This document shows, piece by piece, positions 1 through 9,385 of a DNA stretch of 64,000 bases (its first letter is position 1; every line of letters starts with the position of its first letter). This DNA comes from Aurantimonas coralicida DSM 14790 (GTDB lineage: Bacteria > Pseudomonadota > Alphaproteobacteria > Rhizobiales > Rhizobiaceae). The notes under the pieces are model-generated. The model was not told where the DNA came from, did not search any database, and saw only the letters and a program-made list of their open reading frames with translations. The stretch covers positions 62,001 to 126,000 of the forward strand of contig NZ_ATXK01000005.1 in the NCBI RefSeq assembly GCF_000421645.1, given 5' to 3'. A program made the translations under genes and the position numbers.

Positions 1-1501
1 TGAACCAGCGGGTGAGCCGGGTCCAGACCTCGTCCTTCTCGGCGTAATCCTCGACGCCATGTTCGAGGTTCGGATTGTCGTTGACCTCGATCAGGAAGAC
101 CCCGTCGTCGGTCTCCTTCAGATCGACGCCATAGAGGCCGTCGCCGATGCAGCGGGCGCCGCGCAGGCCCGCGTCCAGCACATGCGGCGGCGCCTCGCCC
201 AGCGCGAAGGGCCGGAAGCCGCCCTCCATCGGCCGGCCGCCGGTCTCGTGATTGATGATCTGCCAGTGCTCGCCGGCCATCAGATACTGGACGGCGAAGA
301 GCGGCTCGCCGCCGAGGACGCCGATGCGCCAGTCGAATTTCGTCGGCATGAACTTCTGGGCAATCAGAAGGTCGGAATCCTCCAGCCATGCCCCCGCCAG
401 CCTGACCAGCCCGGCCATGTCGTCCAGCTTCTTGACGCCGCGCGAGAAGGAGCCGTCGGGGATCTTCAGCACCATGGGGAAGCCGAGCTCGTCGGCCGCC
501 TTCTGGAAATCCTCCTTGCCGCCGATCATCACCGAGGGCGGCGTCGCCACCCCGTTCGCCGCCATCAGCTCGTTGCAATAGACCTTGTTGGTGCAGCGGA
601 TCATCGAGATCGGGTCGTCGATGACCGGCATGCCCTCCTGCATGGCGCGCCTTGCGAAGCGATAGGTGTGGTTGGAGATCGAGGTCGTCTCGCGGATGAA
701 CAGCGCGTCGAAATTGGCCAGCCGCGGCAGGTCGCGGCGGGTGATCGGCTCGACGTCGACGCCGAGCCGGGCGGCCGTGCGGGCCCAGTGCTTGAGCGTG
801 TCCACGGAGGATGGCGGCAGCGCCTCGTTGGGATCGTAGAGCGTCGCGAAGGCATATTTCGCAGGCGTCTTCGCCTTGGCGGCGCGCCACTCGCGGGCGG
901 TGTAGCGCTGCATGGCGGCCAGCAGCCGGCCGGTCTCGACCGCGTCCAGCTTGGCGGGCGCGGCAAAGCCGATGCGTCTGATCTTTGCCCGGCGGTCGAG
1001 CGGTGCCGATTGGCTCGTGCGCCGCGCCGGCGATGCCGAGGCCGCCGGTCGCTCCGTGGCTTCGGCGCCGTCCAGATGCACCTCCAGCGCCGGGGCGCGG
1101 AACCAGTCGAAGACCAGCTTGGCGAAGCGCTCCAGACGCGGATCGTCGGTGTAGCCGAAATAGATGCGGATCGGCGATGTCGGCCGCTCGCCCTTTTCCA
1201 GTGCCCTGGCGAGGGCGGCGTCCAGTTCCGGCAGGGCGTTCTCGTAGAGCTTCTTCTCCGACAGGTCGATCATCGTCTCGACCGAGGGGATGATGCGATG
1301 GCCCCGTGCCTCGGCGAGCAGCGAGCCGTAATAGGCGCGGCTTTGATAGGCGTAGGAGCGCGACAGATTGATGATCTTGGGGCGCTGGCCGCGGAACAGG
1401 CCCGGCCGCGCGAGATAGTCGCGCACCGTCATGACCTTGTGCGGCGTCGCGCCGTTGTCGAGATCGGACAGGCGTCCGACGAGAACCACCCATTGGGACA
1501 T
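1..1501 (-). CDS. RimK family ATP-grasp ligase (3' end beyond window)
   Basis: The reading frame starts at ATG 1499-1501 and runs leftward off the window without a stop, so the C-terminus is missing. The N-terminal part (starting MSQWVVLVGRL) is the extension typical of long RimK-like proteins. The later part carries ATP-grasp features: a lysine strand in FPMVLKIPDGSFSRGV and the metal-binding FLIEVNDNPNLEHGV near the left edge. ATP-grasp enzymes of this family form amide bonds between a carboxylate and an amine, often adding amino acids to a protein or small peptide; the substrate here is unknown. It begins 9 bp after the stop of the GNAT-C39 gene, so the two are almost certainly one operon and one pathway. 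The long open frame on the opposite strand is a GC-rich shadow. Confidence 0.88.
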   Translation of the reverse strand, partial: MSQWVVLVGRLSDLDNGATPHKVMTVRDYLARPGLFRGQRPKIINLSRSYAYQSRAYYGSLLAEARGHRIIPSVETMIDLSEKKLYENALPELDAALARALEKGERPTSPIRIYFGYTDDPRLERFAKLVFDWFRAPALEVHLDGAEATERPAASASPARRTSQSAPLDRRAKIRRIGFAAPAKLDAVETGRLLAAMQRYTAREWRAAKAKTPAKYAFATLYDPNEALPPSSVDTLKHWARTAARLGVDVEPITRRDLPRLANFDALFIRETTSISNHTYRFARRAMQEGMPVIDDPISMIRCTNKVYCNELMAANGVATPPSVMIGGKEDFQKAADELGFPMVLKIPDGSFSRGVKKLDDMAGLVRLAGAWLEDSDLLIAQKFMPTKFDWRIGVLGGEPLFAVQYLMAGEHWQIINHETGGRPMEGGFRPFALGEAPPHVLDAGLRGARCIGDGLYGVDLKETDDGVFLIEVNDNPNLEHGVEDYAEKDEVWTRLTRWF

Positions 1502-1510
1502 GGAAGTCGG

Positions 1511-2833
1511 CTAAGCCTCGCGCCTGGACAGGAACACCGCGGCCCTGAGGCCGACCTTGCCGAAACGCGCGATCCGGTCGAAGGTCTCATAGGGGATCGG
1601 AAGATTGGCCGCGTCGGCGACCGTCTCGCCGCGCTCGTCGGCGACCCAGGGGTCGTGGATGACGATATGGCGGCCGTCGTCGCCATGGGCGAGCACCCAG
1701 TGCGGCACCTTCTTGCCGAACATGTGATAGCCCGAGATCAGGACGACGGCGGTCTTGCCGGCGGCGATCGCGGCGCGCAGATCGTCGAGGGTGAAGCGCC
1801 CGATGGTCACGTCGATGGCGTAGCGCTCGGCCCGGCGGCGGAAATCCTCCTGGGCGAGCCCCATCACCACCTGCTTCTCGGGACTGCGGACGCCCTCAAG
1901 GAACAGGTCCCCCGGCTCGGAGACGTGAATCTCGGCGGCAAGACCCGCCTCGTGGGCGGCGACGGCCAGGCCATAGGGCTCGCAGCCGCCCGGCCCCGAC
2001 ATCATGAAGATGGTCGTCGCCTCGCGCCACAGCCGGATCTCGGTCACCGGCTCCAGCACGAAGCCGGGAATGTCGCGGCCCATGGCCATCATCAGGCAGC
2101 AGGCGCCGCAGGTGAAATCGGTGGTCTGCTCGTAATAGGGCACGCCGGTGTCGATCGGGTGATCGCCGCGCAGGGTCTTTTCGAAGCGCAGCGCCGTCTC
2201 GTGGTCGGCGTAATAGTCGAGATAGGTGCCGATGGGGCGGAAACCCTCGCCGCGATAGAGAGCGATGGCGGCGGCATTGTCGGCGCGCACTTCCAGCCGC
2301 AGGGCGATGCGATCGCGGTCGAAGGCTGCGGCCTCGGCCGCCTTCAGGAGAGCCCGGCCGATGCCGCGTCCCGCCGCATGGGGAGAGACCGCGATGGAAT
2401 AGAGCCGGGCGAGACCGGTGCCGCGCCGCACGAGGAGCGCGGCATAGGCGAGGATCGGACCGGACCGCGGCGCGTCGTAGGCCGCACGCGGCGCGCCAGC
2501 CGTCGTGTCGACGGCCCCGTCGCCGGTGGCGGCCGCCTCGACGACGAGAACGACGGCGCTGGGCGAGGCGATGAGGTTGCGGAAGGAGCGCCGGGAGATC
2601 CGGTCGGCCTCGAAGACGGCGGTCTCGATGGCCACGAGGGGCTCGAGATCGCCCGGCCGCGCGGGACGGATGACATATCCGATGTGTGCGGCGGCTTCGG
2701 GTTGATGATGGCTTGATCCGGGGTGCCCGACTTCCCGCGGGGAGACGGAGCTGGGCGACGGCTGGTGCAGCATCGGGGCGTCATCGGCAGGGAGGTGACG
2801 CAAACGACACGATGCCGCCGCCTGTCCCTTCAT
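1511..2833 (-). CDS. GNAT N-acetyltransferase fused to C39-like cysteine peptidase
   Basis: This is a 440-residue two-domain protein. Residues about 52-220 form a GNAT fold with the acetyl-CoA loop in VSPHAAGRGIGRALL (about 149-163). Residues about 230-440 resemble a papain-like C39 peptidase: the nucleophile is probably Cys242 in QTTDFTCGACC, with His378 in PHWVLAH and Asp394 in IHDPW completing the triad. It lies directly upstream of a RimK-type ATP-grasp gene. Such ATP-grasp/GNAT/peptidase combinations are known from comparative genomics as putative peptide- or metabolite-modifying cassettes, but no substrate is assigned. There is no clear ribosome-binding site for the first ATG. An internal ATG (codon 21) is an alternative, since the GNAT domain only begins near residue 52. 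Confidence 0.88.
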   Translation of the reverse strand: MKGQAAASCRLRHLPADDAPMLHQPSPSSVSPREVGHPGSSHHQPEAAAHIGYVIRPARPGDLEPLVAIETAVFEADRISRRSFRNLIASPSAVVLVVEAAATGDGAVDTTAGAPRAAYDAPRSGPILAYAALLVRRGTGLARLYSIAVSPHAAGRGIGRALLKAAEAAAFDRDRIALRLEVRADNAAAIALYRGEGFRPIGTYLDYYADHETALRFEKTLRGDHPIDTGVPYYEQTTDFTCGACCLMMAMGRDIPGFVLEPVTEIRLWREATTIFMMSGPGGCEPYGLAVAAHEAGLAAEIHVSEPGDLFLEGVRSPEKQVVMGLAQEDFRRRAERYAIDVTIGRFTLDDLRAAIAAGKTAVVLISGYHMFGKKVPHWVLAHGDDGRHIVIHDPWVADERGETVADAANLPIPYETFDRIARFGKVGLRAAVFLSRREA

Positions 2834-3524
2834 AGGCTATCGCTTATAGGCCTCTGCCAGAGGGAATGCGACGGGAATCGGCGGCGGTGACGCGCTGGTG
2901 ATGGGCGTCGCACAGCGTCGCCATCGGCACGACTCTGCCTGCCATAGAGGTGTCCGAGGGCGGTGAATTGCGGCCTCGCAGAGGCATCTCGGCCAACCGG
3001 TTCGTGCCGTCGCGCAAGTCCGGCCCGCAGCCATCGCGGCAAGGCAACCAGCGGCCCTCAGCGCGCGGTAACGAGACGCCAGGCGAGCAAACGTCGCAGC
3101 ATCCTCGGAGACGGCGCCCCGCAGGCTCACACACAAGCATCCGCATCGCAGAACACGCGAACCGGCGCTGGGAATTGGTTCGGCTCAGACGCCCGCAATC
3201 ATGCGGACGGGCGTGATGGAGACTTGGGAGCAGCTATGGTTCGGGCCTTCGACGAGTGCAACAGCCCGTCAGCCGCTCCCAAGGCCTGTCAGTGAAAACG
3301 CCGCTATGCGGAGGCCCGTACAACAACCTCGGCAGTCCGTGCGGCGACATGCATAGGTGGTTCCATTCGACACCTCCCGCAGCGTCATTGACGCAGTTAT
3401 CAGCCTACGCCTTCAGGGCTGTGCGTCAAGTCCATGACAGCAAAATCGGTTGCCGCTCCGTCAGTTCCGGCCAAGGCTCGCGCCATGCCCATCGAGGGGT
3501 GGCCGCCTTATCGGCGCGCCGCCG
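2834..3524. other. 0.7 kb gap without a convincing gene
   Basis: Several short overlapping frames occur on both strands, none with a good ribosome-binding site or consistent protein character. On the minus strand around 2844-3146 one frame ends LCDAHHQRVTAADSRRIP, reminiscent of the C-terminal end of small HNH nucleases. The upstream part of such a domain is spread over other frames, so at best this is a decayed HNH fragment. No hairpin or repeat stands out. Confidence 0.4.
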
Positions 3525-3743
3525 TCAGCCCAAACCGGCGATGAAAGGCCGGCGCCCAGTCGGCGTGATCGTCTCGGCATAGCGCAGGGCCTGCAGCCGC
3601 TGATGCGGCGTCAGGGAGTGCAGCTTCGCCTCCGCCTCCGTCGAGACCCGGTACTCGCCGCAGCGCTCGCAATGGATCGCGCGCTGGTCCGGCTTTTCCG
3701 GCTCCAGCAATGTCGCCTCACCCTCGCAGATCGGGCATTTCAT
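3525..3743 (-). CDS. small zinc-ribbon protein, function unknown
   Basis: This 72-residue protein has two knuckles, CPIC near residues 3-6 and CERC near 26-29, which together could bind one zinc ion. The rest is a charged helical tail with no recognisable domain. The start is well supported by a strong GGAGGAAG ribosome-binding site a few bases before the ATG. It is divergent from the GST gene, with about 170 bp between them for two promoters. The function is unknown; small zinc ribbons of this kind are often nucleic-acid or protein binding, but nothing here specifies it. Confidence 0.72.
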   Translation of the reverse strand: MKCPICEGEATLLEPEKPDQRAIHCERCGEYRVSTEAEAKLHSLTPHQRLQALRYAETITPTGRRPFIAGLG

Positions 3744-3916
3744 ACGCTTCCTCCTCGAATGTCAGACGCCGGCGATGATACGCGACGCAGAGCGCCCCGA
3801 CGAGGCCTGCGGCACGATTGCGGGACAGGGGTTCAGACGCGGCCCGCGGCCCCTATAGTCACGGCGATGGACAGGCGAGAGATCGCTCGCTCGCGTCACC
3901 TCTGGCAGGAGCGACA

Positions 3917-4648
3917 ATGGCCTATGATCTCTATTACTGGCCGATGATCCCGGGCCGCGGGGAATATCCGCGGCTGGTCCTGGAAGCTGCCGGTGTCGCC
4001 TATCGCGACGTCGCCCGCCTGCCCGAATCGGAGGGTGGCGGCATCGCCGCGATGCAGGCCTTCCTCGCCGGTGAAAAGGGGCATCTGCCGCCATTCGCGC
4101 CACCCTTCCTGGTCGATGGCGATCGCGTCGTCTCGCAGGCCGCGGAGATCAGTATCCTTGTCGGCGAGCGGCATGGGCTGGCGCCGAAGGGCGAGGCGGA
4201 GCGGCTGTTCGCCCGCTCGATCGCGCTCACCACGGCCGATCTCGTCGCCGAGGCCCACGACGTCCATCACCCGCTCGGCGTCGGTCTCTATTACGAGGAC
4301 CAGAGGGATGCGGCGCGCGAACGCGCCCTCGGCTTCCGCGAGGAGCGGCTGCCGAAGTTCCTCGGCTGGTACGAGCGGATCCTGGCCGGCAACCCGGCAG
4401 GCTCCGGCGTCCTCGTCGGGGAAGCCATCAGCTATGCCGATCTCGGCCTGCTCCAGACGATGGCGGGCCTGCGCTACGCCTTCCCGCGGCGCATGCAGAC
4501 GCTCGCCCCCGACTATCCGGGCATCGCGGCGCTGGTCGAGCGGGTCGCCGCGGAGCCGCGCGTCGCAGCGTATCTCGCCAGCGACCGCCGCATGGCCTTC
4601 AACGAGGACGGCATCTTCCGAAACTACCCGGAACTCGACGCGGACTGA
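3917..4648 (+). CDS. glutathione S-transferase family protein
   Basis: This 243-residue protein has the N-terminal thioredoxin-like GST domain (LYYWPMIPGRGEYPRLVLEAAG, with Tyr residues in the position used for thiol activation in Alpha/Mu/Pi/Sigma-like classes) and an all-helical C-terminal domain (about 95-230). It would conjugate glutathione to electrophiles or reduce peroxides in the cytoplasm. I chose the ATG at 3917 because it follows AGGAG at good spacing and begins directly with the first beta strand; the open frame extends upstream without protein character. A hairpin at 4663-4685 separates it from the convergent transglycosylase gene. Confidence 0.88.
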   Translation: MAYDLYYWPMIPGRGEYPRLVLEAAGVAYRDVARLPESEGGGIAAMQAFLAGEKGHLPPFAPPFLVDGDRVVSQAAEISILVGERHGLAPKGEAERLFARSIALTTADLVAEAHDVHHPLGVGLYYEDQRDAARERALGFREERLPKFLGWYERILAGNPAGSGVLVGEAISYADLGLLQTMAGLRYAFPRRMQTLAPDYPGIAALVERVAAEPRVAAYLASDRRMAFNEDGIFRNYPELDAD

Positions 4649-4662
4649 CCACCAAACGAAAA

Positions 4663-4685
4663 CGCCCCGGCGAGAAGCCGGGGCG
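4663..4685. terminator. bidirectional hairpin terminator
   Basis: A 9-bp perfect GC stem (CGCCCCGGC / GCCGGGGCG) with loop GAGAA lies between the convergent GST and lytic transglycosylase genes. A-rich sequence precedes it (useful for the minus strand), so it can serve both genes. Confidence 0.75.
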
Positions 4686-4730
4686 CGAAACGCAGCAAGG
4701 GGCCGGACCCTGGTCCGGGCGGCAGGCCGA

Positions 4731-5561
4731 TCAGTTGGCGAGCTTGGAGGCGAAGAGCGCCAGGGCCTTCTGGTAGACGCCGGCCCGGTTCCAGTCGCGC
4801 AGGATGGCGAAGTTGGGCTCGCCCTGCTGGTAGCCGGCGCCCGGACGCCAGCCGTGCTGGCGCAGGAAGTTCGCCGTGGAGGCGAGCACGTCGGCCTTGG
4901 AGTTGATCAGGTCGCGGCGGCCGTTGCCGTCGCCGTCGACGGCGAAGCGCAGGTAGTTCTTGGCGAGGAACTGGGTCTGGCCGATCTCGCCGGCCCAGGC
5001 GCCCTTCATCTGGCTCGGCTTCATGTCGCCGCGATCGACGATGGCCAGGGCCGCCAGCAGCTCTTCGGTGAAGAAGGCCGAGCGGCGGCAGTCATAGGCC
5101 AGCGTCGCCAGCGAGCTGAAGATGTTCATCGAGCCGGAATTGGCGCCGAAGCCGGTTTCCATGCCCCAGATCGCGACGATGATCTCCTTCTGGACGCCGT
5201 AGCTCTTCTCGATCGAGTTGAGCAGGCCGGCATTCTGCTGGATGATCCGCTTGCCCTTCTTGACGAAGGAGGCCGGCGCGCGGCGCTGCATGAACGCCTC
5301 GAGCGAGATGTTCATGGAATGCTGGTTGCGGTCCAGCTTGATGACCTGGTTGGAATAGCTGGTCGGCATCAGGGCCGACTGCACGGTGCCCTGGGAGATG
5401 CCGGCGCGCACGGCTTCCTGGGCGAATTCCTGCTTCCACTGGTTGAAGCCACCGGCGCTGTTGCCGCACTGGGCGGCAAGGGCCGGAGCGGCGGCGCCGA
5501 GGCCGATGGTCAGGGCGAGCGATGCGGCGTGCGTCCGCAGGGACGTCAGGCGTACCTTCAT
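4731..5561 (-). CDS. lytic murein transglycosylase (SLT_2/MltB-like)
   Basis: This 276-residue protein has a Sec signal peptide (basic start MKVRLTSLR, hydrophobic stretch, cleavage near APALAA-Q). The mature part is a single lytic transglycosylase domain with the catalytic glutamate in IVAIWGMETGFGA, the substrate-site motif GEIGQTQF and the typical DGDGNGRRDLINS segment. It cleaves peptidoglycan glycan strands to 1,6-anhydro products in the periplasm. Unlike many relatives it ends without a C-terminal peptidoglycan-binding domain, so it is a short soluble form. The start at 5561 was chosen because the signal peptide begins there; the open frame continues upstream only as GC-rich shadow. Confidence 0.9.
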   Translation of the reverse strand: MKVRLTSLRTHAASLALTIGLGAAAPALAAQCGNSAGGFNQWKQEFAQEAVRAGISQGTVQSALMPTSYSNQVIKLDRNQHSMNISLEAFMQRRAPASFVKKGKRIIQQNAGLLNSIEKSYGVQKEIIVAIWGMETGFGANSGSMNIFSSLATLAYDCRRSAFFTEELLAALAIVDRGDMKPSQMKGAWAGEIGQTQFLAKNYLRFAVDGDGNGRRDLINSKADVLASTANFLRQHGWRPGAGYQQGEPNFAILRDWNRAGVYQKALALFASKLAN

Positions 5562-5791
5562 GGGTCTGCTTCCTCGTTTCAGGTCGTGGGGCCGCGCGGG
5601 CCGCGTTGCGTCGAATGGGGTGATCGGCGGCGCCGGGGCGCATGGCCATCGGCGGCGGACACCGTCCGGGTGCATCCTATCACCCACTTTCCTAACCGAT
5701 TGCGCGGTGTCTGCGTAGTGCAGCACTGCGACACGGGGGCCGGGAAGTGCCGCGCGGGCGCTCTTCGGGCCGCAGCCCGGCCGCCAAACGC

Positions 5792-5829
5792 GAACGGCCG
5801 CGCCGCCCCCCGGGGGCGACACGGCCGTC
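5792..5829 (-). terminator. hairpin downstream of the TAXI gene
   Basis: A GC-rich inverted repeat (ACGGCCG ... CGGCCGT enclosing a second GCC/GGC-rich stem) lies 40 bp beyond the stop of the TAXI gene. It is probably a terminator; no clear U-tract. Confidence 0.5.
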
Positions 5830-5868
5830 ACAGGTATGCGGCGCCCGAAAGCGCCGCACATCGTCCGA

Positions 5869-6819
5869 CTAGAGCAGGCCGGCTTCCTTGTAGTAGCGCT
5901 CGGCGCCCGGATGCAGCGGCACCGGCAGGTTCTTGCCGGCGGTCTTCGGGTCGATGCCCTCGGCCGCGTTATGGGCGGCGATGAGCTCCGGCAGGTTCTC
6001 GAAGAGCTGCTTGGTCATCTGGTAGGCGAGTTCCTCATCGACTTCCGCGGAGGTCACGAGAATGTTGGTGATCGCCAGGGTCGGAACGGCGGCGTCCTGG
6101 CCGTCATAGGTGCCGGCCGGGATCTCGGCCGCAGCGAACGGCGCACCGAGCTTCTCGGCGATCTCGGCGGGGACCGCCACGACGGTGATCGGCAGCGAGG
6201 AGGCCAGATCGCGGATCGAGGCGACGCCGAGACCGGCGGACTGGAGCGTCGCGTCGAGCTGCCGGTTCTTGATCAGCTCGACGGATTCGGCGAAGGGCAG
6301 ATATTCGGTCTTGCCGAGATCGTCATAGCTCATCTCGGCGGCGCCGAAGATCGCCCGGGCGTTCAGCTCGGTGCCCGAGGCCGGTGCGCCGACGGACAGG
6401 GCCTTGCCCTTCAGGCCGGCCAGATCGGTGATGCCGGATTCCTGCGAGGCGACGATCTGCACGTAGTTCGGATAGATCGCGGCGATGGCGCGCAGGTTCT
6501 CGACCGGCTGCTGGAAGCCGGCGTCGGCATTGCCTTCGGCGGCGGCCTTCACCGTGTCGCCGAGGGCGAAGGCGATCTCGCCGCGACCCTGGGTGACGAG
6601 GTTGACGTTCTCCACCGAGGCCTTGGTCGACTGGACCTGCGTCTTCACGCCCTCGATGTTGTCGGCATAGACCTTGGCCAGCGCCACGCCCAGCGGATAA
6701 TAGACGCCCGAGGTGCCGCCCGTCAGGACGTTGATGAACTGCTGGGCCGAGGCGGTGGCCGGCGCGAAGGCCAGGCCCGCGACCACGGCAGAGGCGGCGA
6801 TGCGGTGGAAAAGCTTCAT
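5869..6819 (-). CDS. TAXI family TRAP transporter solute-binding subunit
   Basis: This 316-residue periplasmic binding protein has a signal peptide (MKLFHRIAASAVVAGLAFAP, cleaved near ASA-QQF). The mature start, INVLTGGTSGVYYPLGVALA, is the hallmark of the TAXI class. TAXI proteins deliver small organic acids or related solutes to a fused 4TM-12TM TRAP permease. No permease gene is adjacent, so this is an orphan binding protein whose membrane partner must be elsewhere. The ATG at 6819 has a GGGAGGAC ribosome-binding site; the upstream extension of the frame lacks coding character. It is divergent from malate synthase G; a functional link is possible but unproven. Confidence 0.9.
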   Translation of the reverse strand: MKLFHRIAASAVVAGLAFAPATASAQQFINVLTGGTSGVYYPLGVALAKVYADNIEGVKTQVQSTKASVENVNLVTQGRGEIAFALGDTVKAAAEGNADAGFQQPVENLRAIAAIYPNYVQIVASQESGITDLAGLKGKALSVGAPASGTELNARAIFGAAEMSYDDLGKTEYLPFAESVELIKNRQLDATLQSAGLGVASIRDLASSLPITVVAVPAEIAEKLGAPFAAAEIPAGTYDGQDAAVPTLAITNILVTSAEVDEELAYQMTKQLFENLPELIAAHNAAEGIDPKTAGKNLPVPLHPGAERYYKEAGLL

Positions 6820-7007
6820 GAAGTGTCCTCCCAGTGGCGGGCCGACGGGCCCGTTCGGCCAATAAGTACCAGCCGCACGGGAAAGCTCAAGGGTCCGGTA
6901 CCCCGACCATCGTCGGTGGCAACTTGCCCGGGCGCGGGGCCGTGCCTCGATTGACTTCGCCGATGCCATGTCCGATGTCGATCGCAAAGCATCTCTGGAG
7001 GAAGCGC

Positions 7008-9179
7008 ATGCCTGAAATGACAGACGTCCACGGTTTGAGCGTCGCGACGACCCTGAAGACCTTCATCGACAGTGAAGCCCTGCCGGGCACGGGCCTCGAG
7101 CCGGACGCCTTCTGGAAGAACTTCTCGGACCTCTTGAACGGCCTGGCGCCGAAGAACCGCGAATTGCTGCAGATCCGCGCGGACATGCAGCGCGCCATCG
7201 ACGAGTGGCACGTGGCCCGTCGCGGCAAGCCGCAGGACATGGACGAATACCGCGCCTTCCTCGACCAGCTCGGCTACATCGTGCCGGAAGGGCCGGACTT
7301 TGCCATCGAGACCGCCAATGTCGATCCGGAGATCGCGCTGGTGCCGGGTCCGCAGCTCGTCGTGCCACTGATGAATGCGCGCTACACGCTGAACGCCGCC
7401 AATGCCCGCTGGACCTCGCTCTACGACGCGCTCTACGGCACCGACGCCATGGGCGACATGCCGGAGGGCAAGGGCTATGACCGCGCCCGCGGCGCGCGCG
7501 TCGTCACCTGGGCCAAGAGCTTCCTCGACGGTGTCGCGCCGCTGGAAGGCATCTCCCATATCGACGTAACCCGCTACACCGTCGACAGCGGCGCGCTCGT
7601 CGCCGAATTCGGCGCGGGCAAGACGGCGCGGCTGAAGACCCCTGCCGCCTTTGCCGGCTACCGCGGCGACGCCTCTGCTCCGACCGCGGTGCTGTTCAAG
7701 CACAACGGCCTGCATGTCGAGGTGACGATCGACGCCGAGCACCGGATCGGCAAGAACGACACCGCCCATGTCGCCGACATGCTGATGGAATCGGCCATGT
7801 CGACGATCTGCGACTGCGAGGATTCCATCGCCGCGGTCGACGCCGAGGACAAGACCGCCGTCTATCGCAACTGGCTCGGCCTGATGAAGGGCGACCTGGA
7901 AGACAGCTTCGAGAAGGGCGGCGAGACCGTCATCCGCAAGCTGAACCCGGATCGCGACTATACCGGCCCCGACGGTTCGACCCTGACGCTGCCGGGCCGC
8001 TCGATGCTGCTGATCCGCAATGTCGGCCACCTGATGACCAACCCGGCGATCCGCCTCAAGGACGGCTCGGAGGCGCCGGAAGGCCTGATGGACGCGATGA
8101 TCACGTCGATGATCGCGCTGCACGACCTGAAGAAGACCGGCGGCCTGCGCAATTCGCGCGCCGGTTCGGTCTACATCGTCAAGCCGAAGATGCACGGCCC
8201 CGACGAGGTCGCCTTCTCCAACGAGATCTTCGGCCAGGTCGAGGATGCGCTGGGTCTTGAGCGCTACACGCTGAAGATGGGCATCATGGACGAGGAACGC
8301 CGCACGACGGTGAACCTCAAGGAGTGCATCCGCGCCGCCAAGCACCGCGTCTTCTTCATCAACACCGGCTTCCTCGATCGCACCGGCGACGAGATCCACA
8401 CCTCGATCGAAGCCGGCCCGGTCGTGCGCAAGACCGTCATGAAGGACCGCACCTGGATTCAGGCCTATGAGGACTGGAACGTCGATGTGGGCCTGGCCTG
8501 CGGCCTGCGCGGCAAGGCGCAGATCGGCAAGGGCATGTGGGCCATGCCGGCCAAGATGAACGACATGCTCGCCGCCAAGATCGGCCATCCGCAGGCCGGC
8601 GCCAACTGCGCCTGGGTGCCGAGCCCGACCGCCGCGACGCTGCACGCGACCCATTATCACACGGTCGACGTGCTCGCCCGGCAGGAGGAGATTGCGCAGA
8701 AGGGCCGCCGTGCGGTGCTGTCCGACATCCTCACCATCCCGCTGGCCAACCGCGCCAACTGGCCGGAAGAGCAGGTGAAGGCCGAGCTGCGCAACAACGC
8801 CCAGGGCATCCTCGGCTATGTCGTGCGCTGGGTCGACCAGGGCGTCGGCTGCTCCACCGTTCCCGATATCAACGATGTCGGCCTGATGGAGGATCGCGCG
8901 ACCTGCCGCATCTCGTCCCAGCACATCGCCAACTGGCTGCATCACGGCGTCGTCTCGAAGGACGAGGTCATGGACGCGATGCAGGAAATGGCGGCGAAGG
9001 TCGACGCGCAGAACGCCGGCGATCCGGCCTACGAGCCGATGGCCGGTCATTTCGACACGTCGATCGCCTTCAAGGCCGCCTGCGAACTGGTCTTCGAGGG
9101 CCGCGAGCAGCCGTCCGGCTACACCGAGCCGGTGCTGCATCGCCGCCGGCTGGAGAAGAAGGCCCAGCAGGCCGGCTGA
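7008..9179 (+). CDS. glcB: malate synthase G
   Basis: This 723-residue protein has the usual length of the monomeric G isoform. It condenses glyoxylate with acetyl-CoA to malate in the glyoxylate cycle. Recognisable stretches include [18 protein letters not shown] around the magnesium and substrate site, [19 protein letters not shown], and the C-terminal [11 protein letters not shown]. The start at ATG 7008 was chosen over upstream in-frame starts because CTGGAGGAA lies just before it and the conserved N-terminus ([15 protein letters not shown]) begins there. Together with the PHB depolymerase downstream it suggests growth on C2 units or stored polymer. Confidence 0.96.
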   Translation: MPEMTDVHGLSVATTLKTFIDSEALPGTGLEPDAFWKNFSDLLNGLAPKNRELLQIRADMQRAIDEWHVARRGKPQDMDEYRAFLDQLGYIVPEGPDFAIETANVDPEIALVPGPQLVVPLMNARYTLNAANARWTSLYDALYGTDAMGDMPEGKGYDRARGARVVTWAKSFLDGVAPLEGISHIDVTRYTVDSGALVAEFGAGKTARLKTPAAFAGYRGDASAPTAVLFKHNGLHVEVTIDAEHRIGKNDTAHVADMLMESAMSTICDCEDSIAAVDAEDKTAVYRNWLGLMKGDLEDSFEKGGETVIRKLNPDRDYTGPDGSTLTLPGRSMLLIRNVGHLMTNPAIRLKDGSEAPEGLMDAMITSMIALHDLKKTGGLRNSRAGSVYIVKPKMHGPDEVAFSNEIFGQVEDALGLERYTLKMGIMDEERRTTVNLKECIRAAKHRVFFINTGFLDRTGDEIHTSIEAGPVVRKTVMKDRTWIQAYEDWNVDVGLACGLRGKAQIGKGMWAMPAKMNDMLAAKIGHPQAGANCAWVPSPTAATLHATHYHTVDVLARQEEIAQKGRRAVLSDILTIPLANRANWPEEQVKAELRNNAQGILGYVVRWVDQGVGCSTVPDINDVGLMEDRATCRISSQHIANWLHHGVVSKDEVMDAMQEMAAKVDAQNAGDPAYEPMAGHFDTSIAFKAACELVFEGREQPSGYTEPVLHRRRLEKKAQQAG

Positions 9180-9194
9180 TCAACAGAGAAACGA

Positions 9195-9227
9195 CATCGG
9201 CCGCGCCGGTTTCCCGCGCGGCCGATG
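9195..9227. terminator. hairpin between glcB and phaZ
   Basis: A perfect 12-bp stem (CATCGGCCGCGC / GCGCGGCCGATG) with a 9-nt loop lies just past the glcB stop, between convergent genes. The T-run is weak, but position and stem strength favour a terminator. Confidence 0.7.
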
Positions 9228-9385
9228 TGCTTCGGAGAGTAGCGGTTCGGGACGTTTCCGACGCGGAAACCGGCGCACCGATCGCCGGCCCGCCGGTGAG
9301 GCGGATGCGCTCACGACGAGCTGACAAGACAACGCGGACGACGCCCCCGGCGCCGTCCGTCATGCCATTCCGTCGAGGCGCCGTT

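Noticed and set aside
59..2716. 885-codon open frame on the plus strand
   Set aside because: It runs antisense to the RimK and GNAT-C39 genes, whose protein motifs and catalytic residues are clear; the product is low-complexity and typical of GC-rich shadow frames. The same applies to other long antisense frames, for example opposite glcB, polA and dnaK.
2844..3146. Possible HNH nuclease
   Set aside because: Only the last part looks HNH-like in one frame; the rest would need two frame changes and there is no ribosome-binding site. Kept only as a possible decayed fragment.
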